Below are positions 37,110 to 46,267 of a stretch of 64,000 nt of DNA, piece after piece (the stretch's first letter is position 1; each line of letters begins with the position of its first letter). Where the stretch lies: positions 3,844,001 through 3,908,000 of the forward strand of contig OY729418.1 of the NCBI GenBank assembly GCA_963422275.1, given 5' to 3'. Under the pieces are notes generated by a model, which made no database searches, was not told the origin of the DNA, and saw only the letters and a program-made list of their open reading frames with translations. This DNA is from G963422275 sp963422275 (GTDB taxonomy: Bacteria > Pseudomonadota > Alphaproteobacteria > Rhodobacterales > Rhodobacteraceae). Made by a program: the position numbers and the translations under genes.

Positions 37110-38609
37110 CTACTCCATCGCAGGAAAATTCAGGACAGCTCCCTCCTTGATGCCGGATGGCCAGCGCGAAGTAACGGTCTTCGTTCGGGTGTAGAATCGG
37201 AAAGCATCCATACCGTGCTGATTCAAATCTCCAAACCCGGAATTCTTCCAGCCTCCAAACGTGTGGTACGCCAGTGGAACCGGAATTGGAACGTTTACGC
37301 CAACCATTCCGATATTGACCCGGTTGGCGAAGTCCCGGGCAGTGTCGCCATCTCGCGTGAAAATTGCGGTGCCGTTGCCATATTCATTGCCCATCACGCA
37401 GCCCAACGCCTGTTCGTAGGATTCTGCACGGACTGTTGAAAGTACCGGGCCGAAGATCTCGGTCTTGTAAATGTCCATATTAGTTGTGACTTGATCAAAA
37501 AGGTGAGGTCCTACAAAGAACCCATCTTCATATCCTTGCAACTTGAAACCGCGGCCATCGACGGCCAGTTTTGCCCCTTGCTGGATCCCGCTTTCGACGA
37601 GGCCCTCGACACGCTCCTTGGCGGCACGTGTCACCAGCGGTCCGTAATCTAGATCTTCGCCGTAGGTGTATGGTCCGATCTTTAGATTCTCGATTTTCGG
37701 CGCCATCCGCTTGATCAATTCATCCGCCGTCGCGTCGCCCACCGGAACAGCTACGGATATAGCCATGCACCGCTCGCCGGCCGCACCGTAGCCAGATCCG
37801 ACAAGCGCGTCTGCCGCCTGATCAAGGTCGGCGTCCGGCATCACGATCATATGGTTTTTTGCGCCGCCAAAGCACTGCACGCGCTTGCCACTAGCGCACC
37901 CTCGCCCGTAGATGTACTGTGCAATCGGAGTTGATCCAACGAAGCCGATTGCTTGAATTTCGTTATGATCGAGTATTGCGTCCACGGCCTCCTTGTCGCC
38001 ATTGACAACTTGAAGCACGCCGGGCGGTAACCCGGCCTCGATCATCATTTCCGCAAGCATCAACGGCACGGAAGGGTCGCGCTCAGATGGCTTTAGGATA
38101 TATGCGTTGCCGCATGAGATTGCTGGCGCAAACTTCCACATTGGAATCATTGCAGGAAAATTGAAGGGGGTAATTCCGGCGACAACGCCGAGGGGTTGGC
38201 GCATCGAGTACATGTCTATCCCCGGGCCGGCACTCTCTGTAAATTCCCCTTTGAGCAAATGCGGTGCGCCAATGCAAAATTCTACGACTTCCAACCCGCG
38301 TTTTATGTCACCTCTGGCGTCGGGAAGCGTCTTGCCGTGCTCACGCGACAGCGCCTCTGCAAGCTTGTCCATATCCCGATGCAATAACCTAACAAATGTC
38401 ATCATGATTCTGGCGCGCCTCTGAGGATTGATTGCAGCCCATGTCGACTGGGCAGTCAATGCTCCTTGCACAGCACGGTCCACCTCGCTCGAATCTGCCA
38501 ATGGCACGTGCGATTCAACCTCACCTGTAGCTGGATTGAACACATCTCCAAAGCGGCCGGATTCTCCGGCAACATGCTTTCCATCAATGAAATGCGAGAG
38601 TTTCTTCAT
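37110..38609 (-). CDS. mmsA: Methylmalonate-semialdehyde dehydrogenase (CoA-acylating)
   Basis: Converts methylmalonate semialdehyde with CoA and NAD+ to propionyl-CoA and CO2. The 499-residue aldehyde dehydrogenase-fold protein has the catalytic cysteine in GAAGERCMAISVAVPVG, FNFPAMIPMWKFAPAI, and the cofactor loop GFVGSTPIAQYIYGRG. AAGGAG lies 8 nt before the ATG. It is the first gene of the four-gene valine operon on the minus strand; no regulator is adjacent. The 224 bp upstream to the IS nest contain nothing recognisable besides the expected promoter space. Confidence 0.97.
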   Translation of the reverse strand: MKKLSHFIDGKHVAGESGRFGDVFNPATGEVESHVPLADSSEVDRAVQGALTAQSTWAAINPQRRARIMMTFVRLLHRDMDKLAEALSREHGKTLPDARGDIKRGLEVVEFCIGAPHLLKGEFTESAGPGIDMYSMRQPLGVVAGITPFNFPAMIPMWKFAPAISCGNAYILKPSERDPSVPLMLAEMMIEAGLPPGVLQVVNGDKEAVDAILDHNEIQAIGFVGSTPIAQYIYGRGCASGKRVQCFGGAKNHMIVMPDADLDQAADALVGSGYGAAGERCMAISVAVPVGDATADELIKRMAPKIENLKIGPYTYGEDLDYGPLVTRAAKERVEGLVESGIQQGAKLAVDGRGFKLQGYEDGFFVGPHLFDQVTTNMDIYKTEIFGPVLSTVRAESYEQALGCVMGNEYGNGTAIFTRDGDTARDFANRVNIGMVGVNVPIPVPLAYHTFGGWKNSGFGDLNQHGMDAFRFYTRTKTVTSRWPSGIKEGAVLNFPAME

Positions 38610-39352
38610 GTGTTTTCTCCTTTTGGCAAGCTTGTCGCTACCAACTTAAAATTCTGTGAACCCTTTAACCTTGCAAGTAAGGTTGTAGACCGAAAACAGC
38701 AACTGGAATCTGTCGAGATCAGGACCATTCAGCCGAAAATTGCGTGGACTATTATACCCGGAACCGCAACTTACGTCTGGCAGAGTGTACGTCGCCGAGC
38801 AAATTTCTGCTTTAATGAGGTCCGAACATTTAAGGGAACCTCTAATTAACCTTATTCGCCAGTGACAGGTTCTTTAGACTCGCCATGCGACTTGGTCTCG
38901 TCAATCTTCAATGCACCGACTGTCTATCGCAGTTGGTATGGCAGGAGAGGCGGGGGTCCGGCAACGGACCGCATTTTGATGTTGCATTTGATCATGCTGG
39001 ACAGAGTTCTTGGCACTGCTAGATCCAAAAAACAGCAGCGATAGGATGAGACTTGCTTGTCCGAGACCGGCGGCTTCAGCCGTGTCCACCACAAGATTGG
39101 TCTGCAAAATCTGGTGTGCAGCAGGAAGCGCTATACTTGACAGACGGGACAAGTGTCCAAGCAATGGCGGCCAGTTGGCTTAGACAAGCATTTGCGGTGC
39201 AATTCAAGGTGTTTCAGGGCTAAGTCTTCCGTCCTTGAGACGTTGATGGATTTGGCTGCCGCCTTCCTGCCGCGCCATCCCGCGATAATTTGGTGTTGAA
39301 CGGCATCGAATCAAGGCCAATGCATCGTGCCGCAAAGTAATGAGCCTAGACC

Positions 39353-40250
39353 AAGACTGTTGCGAAATGCGCCTTTCCGGCTCTTGACATGTTGCGCTGG
39401 AAGGACTGCAAGCGGTTGTCATGATGTTGCATTGAGGGAGAGGACGATGGATTTCTTCATGAAGCTGGCGGACGATCGCGTGAGTCAGGACAGCACCCTG
39501 CGAAAGGTCCGCGCCCTGATCGACTGGCAACGCCTGGCGGCAGTCCTCGGCCCGGTGCGATCGCGCCTGGGACGCACCGCTGCGATGTCGATCTGATGAT
39601 CCGGGTTCTTCTCCTCGGCCAGTGGCACTCGCTGTCGGACCGGGAACTCGAGCGGGCCCTGACGGTGCGCCTCGACTTCATGCTGTTCTGCGGCCAGTCG
39701 ATGATCGGGCGAAGTCCCGCCCGCACGACGATCTGCCGGTTTCGCCGGATGCTCGGTCTGCGCGGTCTTGACGCGGCGCTTCTGTCCGAGGTCAACCGCC
39801 AGCTGCAGGAGCGCGGCCTGAAGGTCGGGAATGCGCCGGTGGCGGTGGTTGACGCGACCATCGTGGAGAGCGCGGCGCGACCACGGCGCCAGATCGAGGT
39901 TGTGGCCGAGGACCGCGCCGAGGGCGAGGCGCCGCACTTCCCGGCCATGGTGTCCGACGGCACGGCGCGGTCCCGGTTCATGGGACGGCGGGCCGTGGAG
40001 GCCGAGCTGACCTTCAAGTCGATGGCGCTGAACCTGCTCAAGGCGGCCAACCGGATCAAGCTGGTCGCGGCCTGAGGGCCGGAGTCTGTCCGGAACCTGC
40101 CCGATGCGGCGCATCGGGGCCTGAAACCGCGCTTTTTGGGCCAAAATCGCGTCTGAAAGGCGTCCGCGGCCACCGACCGGCGACCGACAGGCGCGCAACC
40201 GGCTCCAAACGGCGAAACTCAGAAAAAAACACCCGCTTTCGCAACAGTCT
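39353..40250 (+). mobile_element. IS-B reference copy, IS5 family, internally deleted
   Basis: Ends AAGACTGTTGCGAAA at 39353 and TTTCGCAACAGTCT at 40250 are inverted repeats. TAGACC occurs at both flanks (39347-39352 and 40251-40256), a probable target duplication. At about 0.9 kb it is shorter than complete IS5-type elements because the middle of the transposase gene is missing. This is the best preserved of five IS-B-related pieces in the window. Confidence 0.85.
39447..40075 (+). pseudogene. IS5-family transposase, frameshifted and internally deleted
   Basis: Starts MDFFMKLADDRVSQDSTLRK and ends that frame with a stop at about 39597. The neighbouring frame continues with LLLGQWHSLSDRELERALTV, CRFRRMLGLRGLDAAL and VVDATIVESAARPRRQIEV, the first DDE aspartate region. 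It then jumps to the C-terminal LNLLKAANRIKLVAA, skipping the part that should carry the second Asp and the Glu. The product cannot be active. Confidence 0.85.
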
Positions 40251-40948
40251 TAGACCGGATAGAGCGGGCAGAGACTGGCCTAGCTAGAGGTCGGACCATA
40301 GTCTATTCCAGCTTGCAGAGACGGCGGACATGGCCCGGGACCAAGAATGCGGCACTGAACTTCACGGCAATGTGCTGCCGGATTGGGTTGCCGACAGGAG
40401 CAGGGTCTTACCAAGATTCGGGAGGCCAAGGCAGTTTTGGAAGCCAAGACGGGTTGCCCCCCCCGAGGCGCGGCATGCGTCAGTTGACGCCGATGATCGT
40501 GGCCTCGTGGCAGCAACTGGAACGGCGTCGGATGGACTCTCGGCCGATGCGGCTATTGCAATGAGGGCAATCTCAAGATCTTGGAGGTGCACGACATTCG
40601 CGACAGCATCACCACTAGGTGCCAGAGGCTTGGCAATGCAACATTGGTGGACAGGCTCCAGGATCAGATCCCAAAATGCACCTGCATGCGTGGATAATAG
40701 GGGTTCCCTTAAGTGTGCCTTGCAGGGTACTTCAAGCTCAGTCAGCGAATAATCTCCGCATTATTTGTCCCTGCACGAGTCGAAGCGATACGCTTCAATG
40801 ATCTGTTTCATGGAACAACCTGTGACGATCGCTTGGCGACATCCTGCGCAAAAATCCTGACATGCATGCAGAAACATGCTAATCTAGGCAACCGACCGTC
40901 CGGTTTGCGAAACAGCGCGCCGAAGAAGAGGAGTAGGAGTATGGGACG

Positions 40949-41383
40949 ATGTTGGTGAAGCGAATTCTAAGGTCCAAGTCAAGTCAGCAGATATTGACGA
41001 TTTCCCGGCATTCCTCGGTTAAGGAGGCAGTGTGCTTGCTCTCGCAGGAGCGTATAGGCGCGTTGATTGTTTCTGACGACGGGAAGTCGGTCGGCGGAAT
41101 AGTTTCGGAGCGGGATGTGGTTAGAGAACTGGGGCGTCACGGCTCTTCTTGTCTGTCAATGCCAGTACACAAGATCATGAGCACGAAAATAGTGACCTGC
41201 AGTGAGGAGGATACCGCCGACCAAGTGCTTTCCCGAATGACTGATGGACGGTTTCGGCATATGCCGGTCGTCGCGGATGCGGAAATGATCGGACTCATCT
41301 CGATTGGAGATGTAGTCAAAGCACGACTCGCTGAGCTGAACCTTGAAAAGGAAGCGCTTGAGGGTATGATCATGGGGCATTAG
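40949..41383 (+). CDS. CBS-domain protein
   Basis: A 144-residue protein made of two CBS motifs (about residues 10-60 and 75-130), including GALIVSDDGKSVGGIVSERD and RFRHMPVVADAEMIGLIS. Stand-alone CBS pairs bind adenine nucleotides and act as energy sensors, but the partner is unknown here. GGAG lies 9 nt before the ATG. It lies just downstream of the second IS nest and 89 nt upstream of coaD. The region 40713-40948 before it shows only promoter space. Confidence 0.9.
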   Translation: MLVKRILRSKSSQQILTISRHSSVKEAVCLLSQERIGALIVSDDGKSVGGIVSERDVVRELGRHGSSCLSMPVHKIMSTKIVTCSEEDTADQVLSRMTDGRFRHMPVVADAEMIGLISIGDVVKARLAELNLEKEALEGMIMGH

Positions 41384-41472
41384 TGCTGCCAAATGCTTCT
41401 GCTGCGGTTCGGTTGCCGGTTTAGTCACTGGATTCGCAGTCTCTACAACCAGAATCGCCTATGGAGACTGTC

Positions 41473-41982
41473 ATGAGAACCGGCCTGTATCCTGGTACGT
41501 TCGACCCAATTACGCTTGGCCATCTGGATATACTCAGGAGAGCCTGCTCACTAGTGGATCGTTTGGTGGTTGGCGTTGCCGTAAACCGTGACAAGGCGCC
41601 GCTGTTCGGAATCGAGGAGCGAGTCGCGATGGTGGAGGCAGAAGCCGCAAGATTGGCCGAACGAGCAGGAATCTGCATCGCCGTGCATCCGTTCGAAAAC
41701 CTATTGATTGATTGCGCTCGAGAAGTGGGCGCGACAGTTATCATTCGTGGTCTTCGAGCCGTTTCGGACTTCGAGTACGAATTCCAAATGGTGGGTATGA
41801 ACCGGTCCCTTGACTCAGAAATTGAAACTGCATTCTTGATGGCGGATGTAAAAAGCCAAGCCATTGCTTCCAAGCTCGTCAAGGAAATAGCCCGCCTTGG
41901 CGGCGATGTAACGAACTTTGTTTCAAAAAATGTTCGACTGGCATTGGAACAAAAGTTTATGAAATCGAACAAGCTTTGCTAG
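41473..41982 (+). CDS. coaD: Phosphopantetheine adenylyltransferase
   Basis: Fourth step of coenzyme A biosynthesis, adenylating 4'-phosphopantetheine, in the cytoplasm. The protein has 169 residues from this start and begins MRTGLYPGTFDPITLGHLDI with the nucleotidyltransferase GHxD/HxGH-like motif. VIIRGLRAVSDFEYEFQM is the family signature. The start at 41473 is preceded by GGAG at 6 nt; ATG 41461 is in frame. It is followed by a cyclophilin gene, an association often seen in Alphaproteobacteria near gyrA. Confidence 0.96.
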   Translation: MRTGLYPGTFDPITLGHLDILRRACSLVDRLVVGVAVNRDKAPLFGIEERVAMVEAEAARLAERAGICIAVHPFENLLIDCAREVGATVIIRGLRAVSDFEYEFQMVGMNRSLDSEIETAFLMADVKSQAIASKLVKEIARLGGDVTNFVSKNVRLALEQKFMKSNKLC

Positions 41983-42104
41983 CAAATCTCAACTATTGTC
42001 AGCTATAGATGTCTCCTCTTTTCGCACTGTTGCCTTAAACGGCGTTAACGAGTGCCTGTATTGCTGGATTTCGGCCGAAGAATTTAGATAAAGGATTGAT
42101 TTAA

Positions 42105-42677
42105 ATGCGAAAGTGGATAATGCTGGCAATGTTGGGAATGGTTGCCGGAACTGTAGACGCAGCGGAAGACGAGAACACTCTTGTAATTGAAGTCGCAGGG
42201 CAGGCATCAGGCCTCATCGAGATTGAACTGTTGGCAGATGTCGCCCCAAGCCATGTTGAGCGTATCAAGGCACTGACAAGCAAAGGTTTGTACGACGGAG
42301 TTGTATTCCATCGTGTCATTGACGGATTCATGGCTCAGACTGGAGATGTCCAGTTCGGACGAAGAGGCGAAGCCAACCCGGAGATGGCTGGAATGGGGGG
42401 ATCAGGCATGCCGAATCTCGCTGCGGAGTTCTCACAAGAGTCCTTTGAAAAGGGGGTGGTGGGGATGGCGCGAGCACAGCACCCGGACAGTGCCAATTCG
42501 CAGTTTTTCATAATGTTAGCTCCGGCACCGCATCTTGACGGGCAGTACACAGTTGTCGGCAGAGTGACCTCGGGTCAGGATGTCGTCGATTCAATCAAAA
42601 AGGGGTCCCCGACCCTGAATGGAGCGGTCAGCGAACCCGACTATATGGTGAGCGTTAGGCTCAAGGCCGATCAATAG
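42105..42677 (+). CDS. Exported cyclophilin-type peptidyl-prolyl isomerase
   Basis: Catalyses cis-trans isomerisation of prolyl bonds, probably in the periplasm. The 190-residue protein starts with a signal peptide (MRKWIMLAMLGMVAGTVDAA) and has the cyclophilin core VVFHRVIDGFMAQTGD, GMARAQHPDSANSQFFIM and HLDGQYTVVGRVTSG. An A-D-A type cleavage site near residue 20 is plausible. It lies 122 nt after coaD on the same strand and 45 nt before the DUF3179 gene. Confidence 0.94.
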   Translation: MRKWIMLAMLGMVAGTVDAAEDENTLVIEVAGQASGLIEIELLADVAPSHVERIKALTSKGLYDGVVFHRVIDGFMAQTGDVQFGRRGEANPEMAGMGGSGMPNLAAEFSQESFEKGVVGMARAQHPDSANSQFFIMLAPAPHLDGQYTVVGRVTSGQDVVDSIKKGSPTLNGAVSEPDYMVSVRLKADQ

Positions 42678-42722
42678 ATGACACGATTCGCTTTCAGGCA
42701 GTTAATAACACTGAAATTCTAG

Positions 42723-43733
42723 ATGCTGAGTGCAAATTTGGGGCAGAACGCGCCCAAGGTGACATTGCGGACAGCAGGCAGAGCGGCGCTGGCCCTTATA
42801 TTTTTGGGTGCCTCGTCGATGGCTCAGGAGCTGACCTGGAAGCTTGAGTGGCCGAATACCGACTTTTCCAATTTTTCTGTTGACCTTTCGGAAATTATGT
42901 CGGGGGGAGTGCCGAAGGATGGAATTCCTGCCATTGACCATCCGACATTCGTCATCGCTGACTTGGAGACGAGCCTAGCTCCACGAGAGCCAGTGATGAC
43001 TCTCGAGTTGGATGGAGAAGTCCCGAAAGCATATCCGATTCGATACTTGCTCTGGCACGAAATAGTTAACGACGCTGTCGGGGAAACCCCCGTGGCGATC
43101 ACATACTGTCCATTGTGCAACTCAGCTGTTTTTTTTGACCGACGGGTGAACGGCATACTCCGTACCTTCGGGGTGTCGGGAAAACTCAGACACTCAGACT
43201 TGGTCATGTATGATCGCGAAACTGAAAGCTGGTGGCAACAAGCTGTAGGCGAAGGAATTGTCGGTGAACATGCGGGGGATGTGCTCGATACTTTGCCTGG
43301 CTGGATGGAAAGCTGGGACGAGTTTAAAACGCGCAATCCAGAGGGATTAGTGCTGACAAAGCCGAATTTTCGTCGCCGCTATGGGATAAATCCATATGAA
43401 AGATACGATTTGTCAACCAAGCCGTTCCTTTATTCGGGCCAGGGGCCACCACATGACATCCCGGCGCTTTCGCGTGTCGTGAAAGTCGGAGACCGAGCCT
43501 GGCCATTGGAAAGGTTGCGTATGGCTGGAGAGCTTACGGAACATGGAATTAAATTCTTTTGGACCGGAGGGCAGGCCTCTCCACTTGACACGCAGATCAT
43601 AGCCGAAGGCCGCGACATCGGCACAATTCGGGTGCACGATGCCGAGACTGGTGAAAACATCGTGCACGACCTTATGTTCGCTTTTGCGTTCCATGCCTTC
43701 TATCCGGACGGCGAGTGGATTTTGGAAAACTGA
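42723..43733 (+). CDS. DUF3179 domain-containing exported protein
   Basis: A 336-residue protein with a hydrophobic N-terminal segment (AALALIFLGASSMAQ) that looks like a signal peptide. The DUF3179 region shows YPIRYLLWHEIVNDAVG, VAITYCPLCNSAVFFDRRV, SGKLRHSDLVMYDRETESWW and FAFHAFYPDG. CPLC is a conserved CxxC that could bind metal or be redox-active. The function of the family is unknown. It is close behind the cyclophilin gene and convergent with tyrS. No clear ribosome-binding site precedes the ATG. Confidence 0.9.
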   Translation: MLSANLGQNAPKVTLRTAGRAALALIFLGASSMAQELTWKLEWPNTDFSNFSVDLSEIMSGGVPKDGIPAIDHPTFVIADLETSLAPREPVMTLELDGEVPKAYPIRYLLWHEIVNDAVGETPVAITYCPLCNSAVFFDRRVNGILRTFGVSGKLRHSDLVMYDRETESWWQQAVGEGIVGEHAGDVLDTLPGWMESWDEFKTRNPEGLVLTKPNFRRRYGINPYERYDLSTKPFLYSGQGPPHDIPALSRVVKVGDRAWPLERLRMAGELTEHGIKFFWTGGQASPLDTQIIAEGRDIGTIRVHDAETGENIVHDLMFAFAFHAFYPDGEWILEN

Positions 43734-43779
43734 TGAATGCAACCTTCGCGCGCGACCCATGCAGTCCGCATGGACCGCG

Positions 43780-45036
43780 CTATTTTTTGAGAACGAGCAA
43801 TGCGTGGCGCTTCTTGCCTGACGACAGCTTGACCGCAGATGTCAGTTCACTGCTCGGAATCACAAAAGATGCATCGGAGATTGGTGCGCCATTTACCCTA
43901 GCGCCGCCACTTTCGATCAGGCGCCGGACTTCCTTGCCTGAAAACGCCAAGCCCGATTTGAGAAATGCCTGAACAATGGGAAAACCGTTGGCACTCAACT
44001 GGTCCTCTGTGATTTCGAGGGTTGGCAACCCTTCGCTTGAACTGCGGTCTTCGAATACTGACTGAGCAGTGCTGAATGCCGTATTCCTAGCGTTGCGGCC
44101 GTGCGCGAGTTCAGTCACGGCGTTCGCCAGCACGGTCTTGGCATCATTGATTTCTTGGCCGTCTAGCTTTCCCAGCCGCTTGCATTCGTTCAGATCGATT
44201 TCGGTAAAAAGCAAGAGGAATCTCTCAACGTCCGCATCGGCCACGTTGCGCCAGTACTGCCAGAAGTCGTAGGGCGAGCATATCTTCGGATTAAGCCAGA
44301 CAGCCCCATTTGCCGTCTTGCCCATTTTGTTGCCGTCTGCAGTTGTAAGCAATGGAGATGTCAATCCGAAAATCTGCTCGTCCTCAAGCCGGCGCGTTAG
44401 GTCCACCCCGTTTACGATGTTTCCCCACTGGTCTGCTCCACCCATTTGCAAACGGCAGCCATGCCGTCGGAATAATTCCAGAAAATCGCATGCTTGGAGG
44501 ATCATGTAGTTGAATTCAAGAAAAGACAGCGACTGCTCACGATCAAGTCGGGACTTGACCGAGTCGAATGAAAGCATCCTGTTCACGGAGAAATGTCGCC
44601 CAACATCCTGAAGAAATTCCATATAGTTCAAATGGTCCAGCCAGTCAGAGTTGTTTATCATTATAGCGCTTGTTGGCATATCGCCAAATTCTAGGTACCG
44701 ACTGAACACGGTTCTGATGCCCACGATGTTGCGCTCAATTTGATCTTCGGACAGAATTGGCCGTTGGTTCGCGCGAAACGACGGGTCACCGATTTTGGTC
44801 GTGCCTCCGCCCATCAAGATGATTGGCTTGTTTCCTGTCTTCTGCAGCCATCGTAGCAACATGATCTGAATCAGACTGCCGACATGCAAGGAGTTTGCCG
44901 TTGCATCGAAACCAATGTAACCAGCCACGGTTCCAACTGATAGGGATCTATCAAGATCTTGGACGGCGGTGCAGTTTGCATAGAAGCCGCGCGACTGTAT
45001 AACCCGAAGGAATTCAGATTTGGGATTGAAGGCCAT
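43780..45036 (-). CDS. tyrS: Tyrosyl-tRNA synthetase
   Basis: Charges tRNA-Tyr, class I synthetase, 418 residues. The HIGH-equivalent is HVGSL, followed by LLRWLQKTGNKPIILMGGGT, and the KMSKS loop reads KMGKTANGAVWLN. The C-terminal S4-like RNA-binding domain ends GKKRHALLVL. The ATG at 45036 is chosen (AAAGG about 6 nt upstream); TTG codons at 45039 and 45042 precede it in frame. It is divergent from anmK, with only 35 bp between the starts, a conserved pairing in Alphaproteobacteria. Confidence 0.97.
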   Translation of the reverse strand: MAFNPKSEFLRVIQSRGFYANCTAVQDLDRSLSVGTVAGYIGFDATANSLHVGSLIQIMLLRWLQKTGNKPIILMGGGTTKIGDPSFRANQRPILSEDQIERNIVGIRTVFSRYLEFGDMPTSAIMINNSDWLDHLNYMEFLQDVGRHFSVNRMLSFDSVKSRLDREQSLSFLEFNYMILQACDFLELFRRHGCRLQMGGADQWGNIVNGVDLTRRLEDEQIFGLTSPLLTTADGNKMGKTANGAVWLNPKICSPYDFWQYWRNVADADVERFLLLFTEIDLNECKRLGKLDGQEINDAKTVLANAVTELAHGRNARNTAFSTAQSVFEDRSSSEGLPTLEITEDQLSANGFPIVQAFLKSGLAFSGKEVRRLIESGGARVNGAPISDASFVIPSSELTSAVKLSSGKKRHALLVLKK

Positions 45037-45071
45037 CAACAACCTTTGGAACTCGTTTCAAGTGTCTTTAC

Positions 45072-46196
45072 ATGACTAAAGGGACAAAATGCAATCAAGC
45101 AAGGATTAACAAGGCCGCTTGGGTGCTAGGATGCATGTCCGGCACATCGATTGACGGCGTTGATGTCGCTGCCATTCAAACAAATGGAGAAACGATCTCA
45201 GAGTTTGGTCCCACAGCCTATCAGGCATATTCCGAAGAGGAGCGGTATCTAATACGGTCAGCCTTTGGAGAGTGGCCAAGCGGGAGCGGCGTCACCGCGG
45301 CGGAGACTGTCGTCCGGAAAGCGCACACCGAAATGATCGGCGAGTTTTCCGCCCCGGAACTGATCGGTTTTCATGGGCAGACCCTTGCCCACGACCCACA
45401 AAACAGGCGAACTCACCAAGTAGGTGACGGGCAAATACTTGCGACTAGTGTCAAGTGCCCCGTGGTTTGGGACTTCCGAACCGCTGACATTAACACGGGC
45501 GGGCAAGGAGCCCCATTGACCCCCTTCTACCATTTTGCACTTGCGCGAAAGGCCCGCATTGCGGAACCGGTCGCCTTTCTCAACTTGGGCGGTGCCGGGA
45601 ATCTCACTTGGGTAAACCCATCTTCCGACAGGCCTGAGACTCCGGGCGCACTCGCGGCGTTTGACACTGGCCCTGCTAACGGCCTCATAAATGATCTAAT
45701 TGCCGAGCGCACCGGCATGGCGTTCGATCCCGATGGAGAACTCGCGTTGGCTGGAAAGATATCCTATGCCACCGCACAAGGGCTGTTGAATGCATCTTAC
45801 TTTGACCTTCCGCCTCCAAAGTCCATCGATCGCAACCAGTTTGCTTCATTGCACGCCCAATTGAGTCATCTTGATACCGAGGATGCGATTGCGACCGCGA
45901 CGTTTTTCGTAGCGATGGCAGTAATTCGGGGGCTTGAGTTCCTGCCAACAAAACCTGGAATCATCGCCGTGTGTGGAGGCGGACGAAAAAACACCGCAAT
46001 TCTACGGTGGATTGCCGGCCGTTTCGAAGGCGATGTGGTACCAGTGGAACACTTCGGTTGGAATGGAGACATGCTTGAGGCGCAAGCATTTGGTTTTCTG
46101 GCCGCTCGAGTTGTTCGTGGACTTCCTACATCAGCCCCATCAACCACTGGCTGCCGTACCCCGGTCGTGGGCGGGCGGATCAGCCTGCCCGAATAA
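45072..46196 (+). CDS. anmK: Anhydro-N-acetylmuramic acid kinase
   Basis: Phosphorylates and opens 1,6-anhydroMurNAc during cell-wall recycling, giving MurNAc-6-phosphate. The 374-residue protein has GCMSGTSIDGVDVA at the N-terminus, IGFHGQTLAHDPQ, and the NLGGAGNLTWV and DTGPANGLIND motifs of the ASKHA fold. The N-terminal 15 residues before WVLGCMSG may be an overlong start. It is convergent with eno, with 71 bp between the two stops. Recycling needs MurQ and others, which are not in the window. Confidence 0.95.
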   Translation: MTKGTKCNQARINKAAWVLGCMSGTSIDGVDVAAIQTNGETISEFGPTAYQAYSEEERYLIRSAFGEWPSGSGVTAAETVVRKAHTEMIGEFSAPELIGFHGQTLAHDPQNRRTHQVGDGQILATSVKCPVVWDFRTADINTGGQGAPLTPFYHFALARKARIAEPVAFLNLGGAGNLTWVNPSSDRPETPGALAAFDTGPANGLINDLIAERTGMAFDPDGELALAGKISYATAQGLLNASYFDLPPPKSIDRNQFASLHAQLSHLDTEDAIATATFFVAMAVIRGLEFLPTKPGIIAVCGGGRKNTAILRWIAGRFEGDVVPVEHFGWNGDMLEAQAFGFLAARVVRGLPTSAPSTTGCRTPVVGGRISLPE

Positions 46197-46267
46197 GTCC
46201 GCTTGAAAAGATCAAATCCCAACGCAGACTGGCTGTAATGCACTACATCGAGCCTTGCTCGAAAACT

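Larger units (their letters stand above)
38834..40708. mobile_element. Decayed outer element with inverted repeats, hosting an IS-B insertion
   Basis: TTAAGGGAACC (38830-38840) and GGTTCCCTTAA (40702-40712) form a perfect 11-bp inverted repeat. Read as ends GGGAACC with a TTAA duplication, they resemble the ends of IS-A. Inside lies the IS-B copy at 39353-40250. The right part (40330-40700) carries transposase remnants that read LPDWVADRSRVL, KIREAKAVLEAK and GYCNEGNLKILE in changing frames, similar to IS1182-type proteins. The left part (38841-39352) holds nothing I can identify. The boundaries rest on the repeat alone. Confidence 0.5.
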
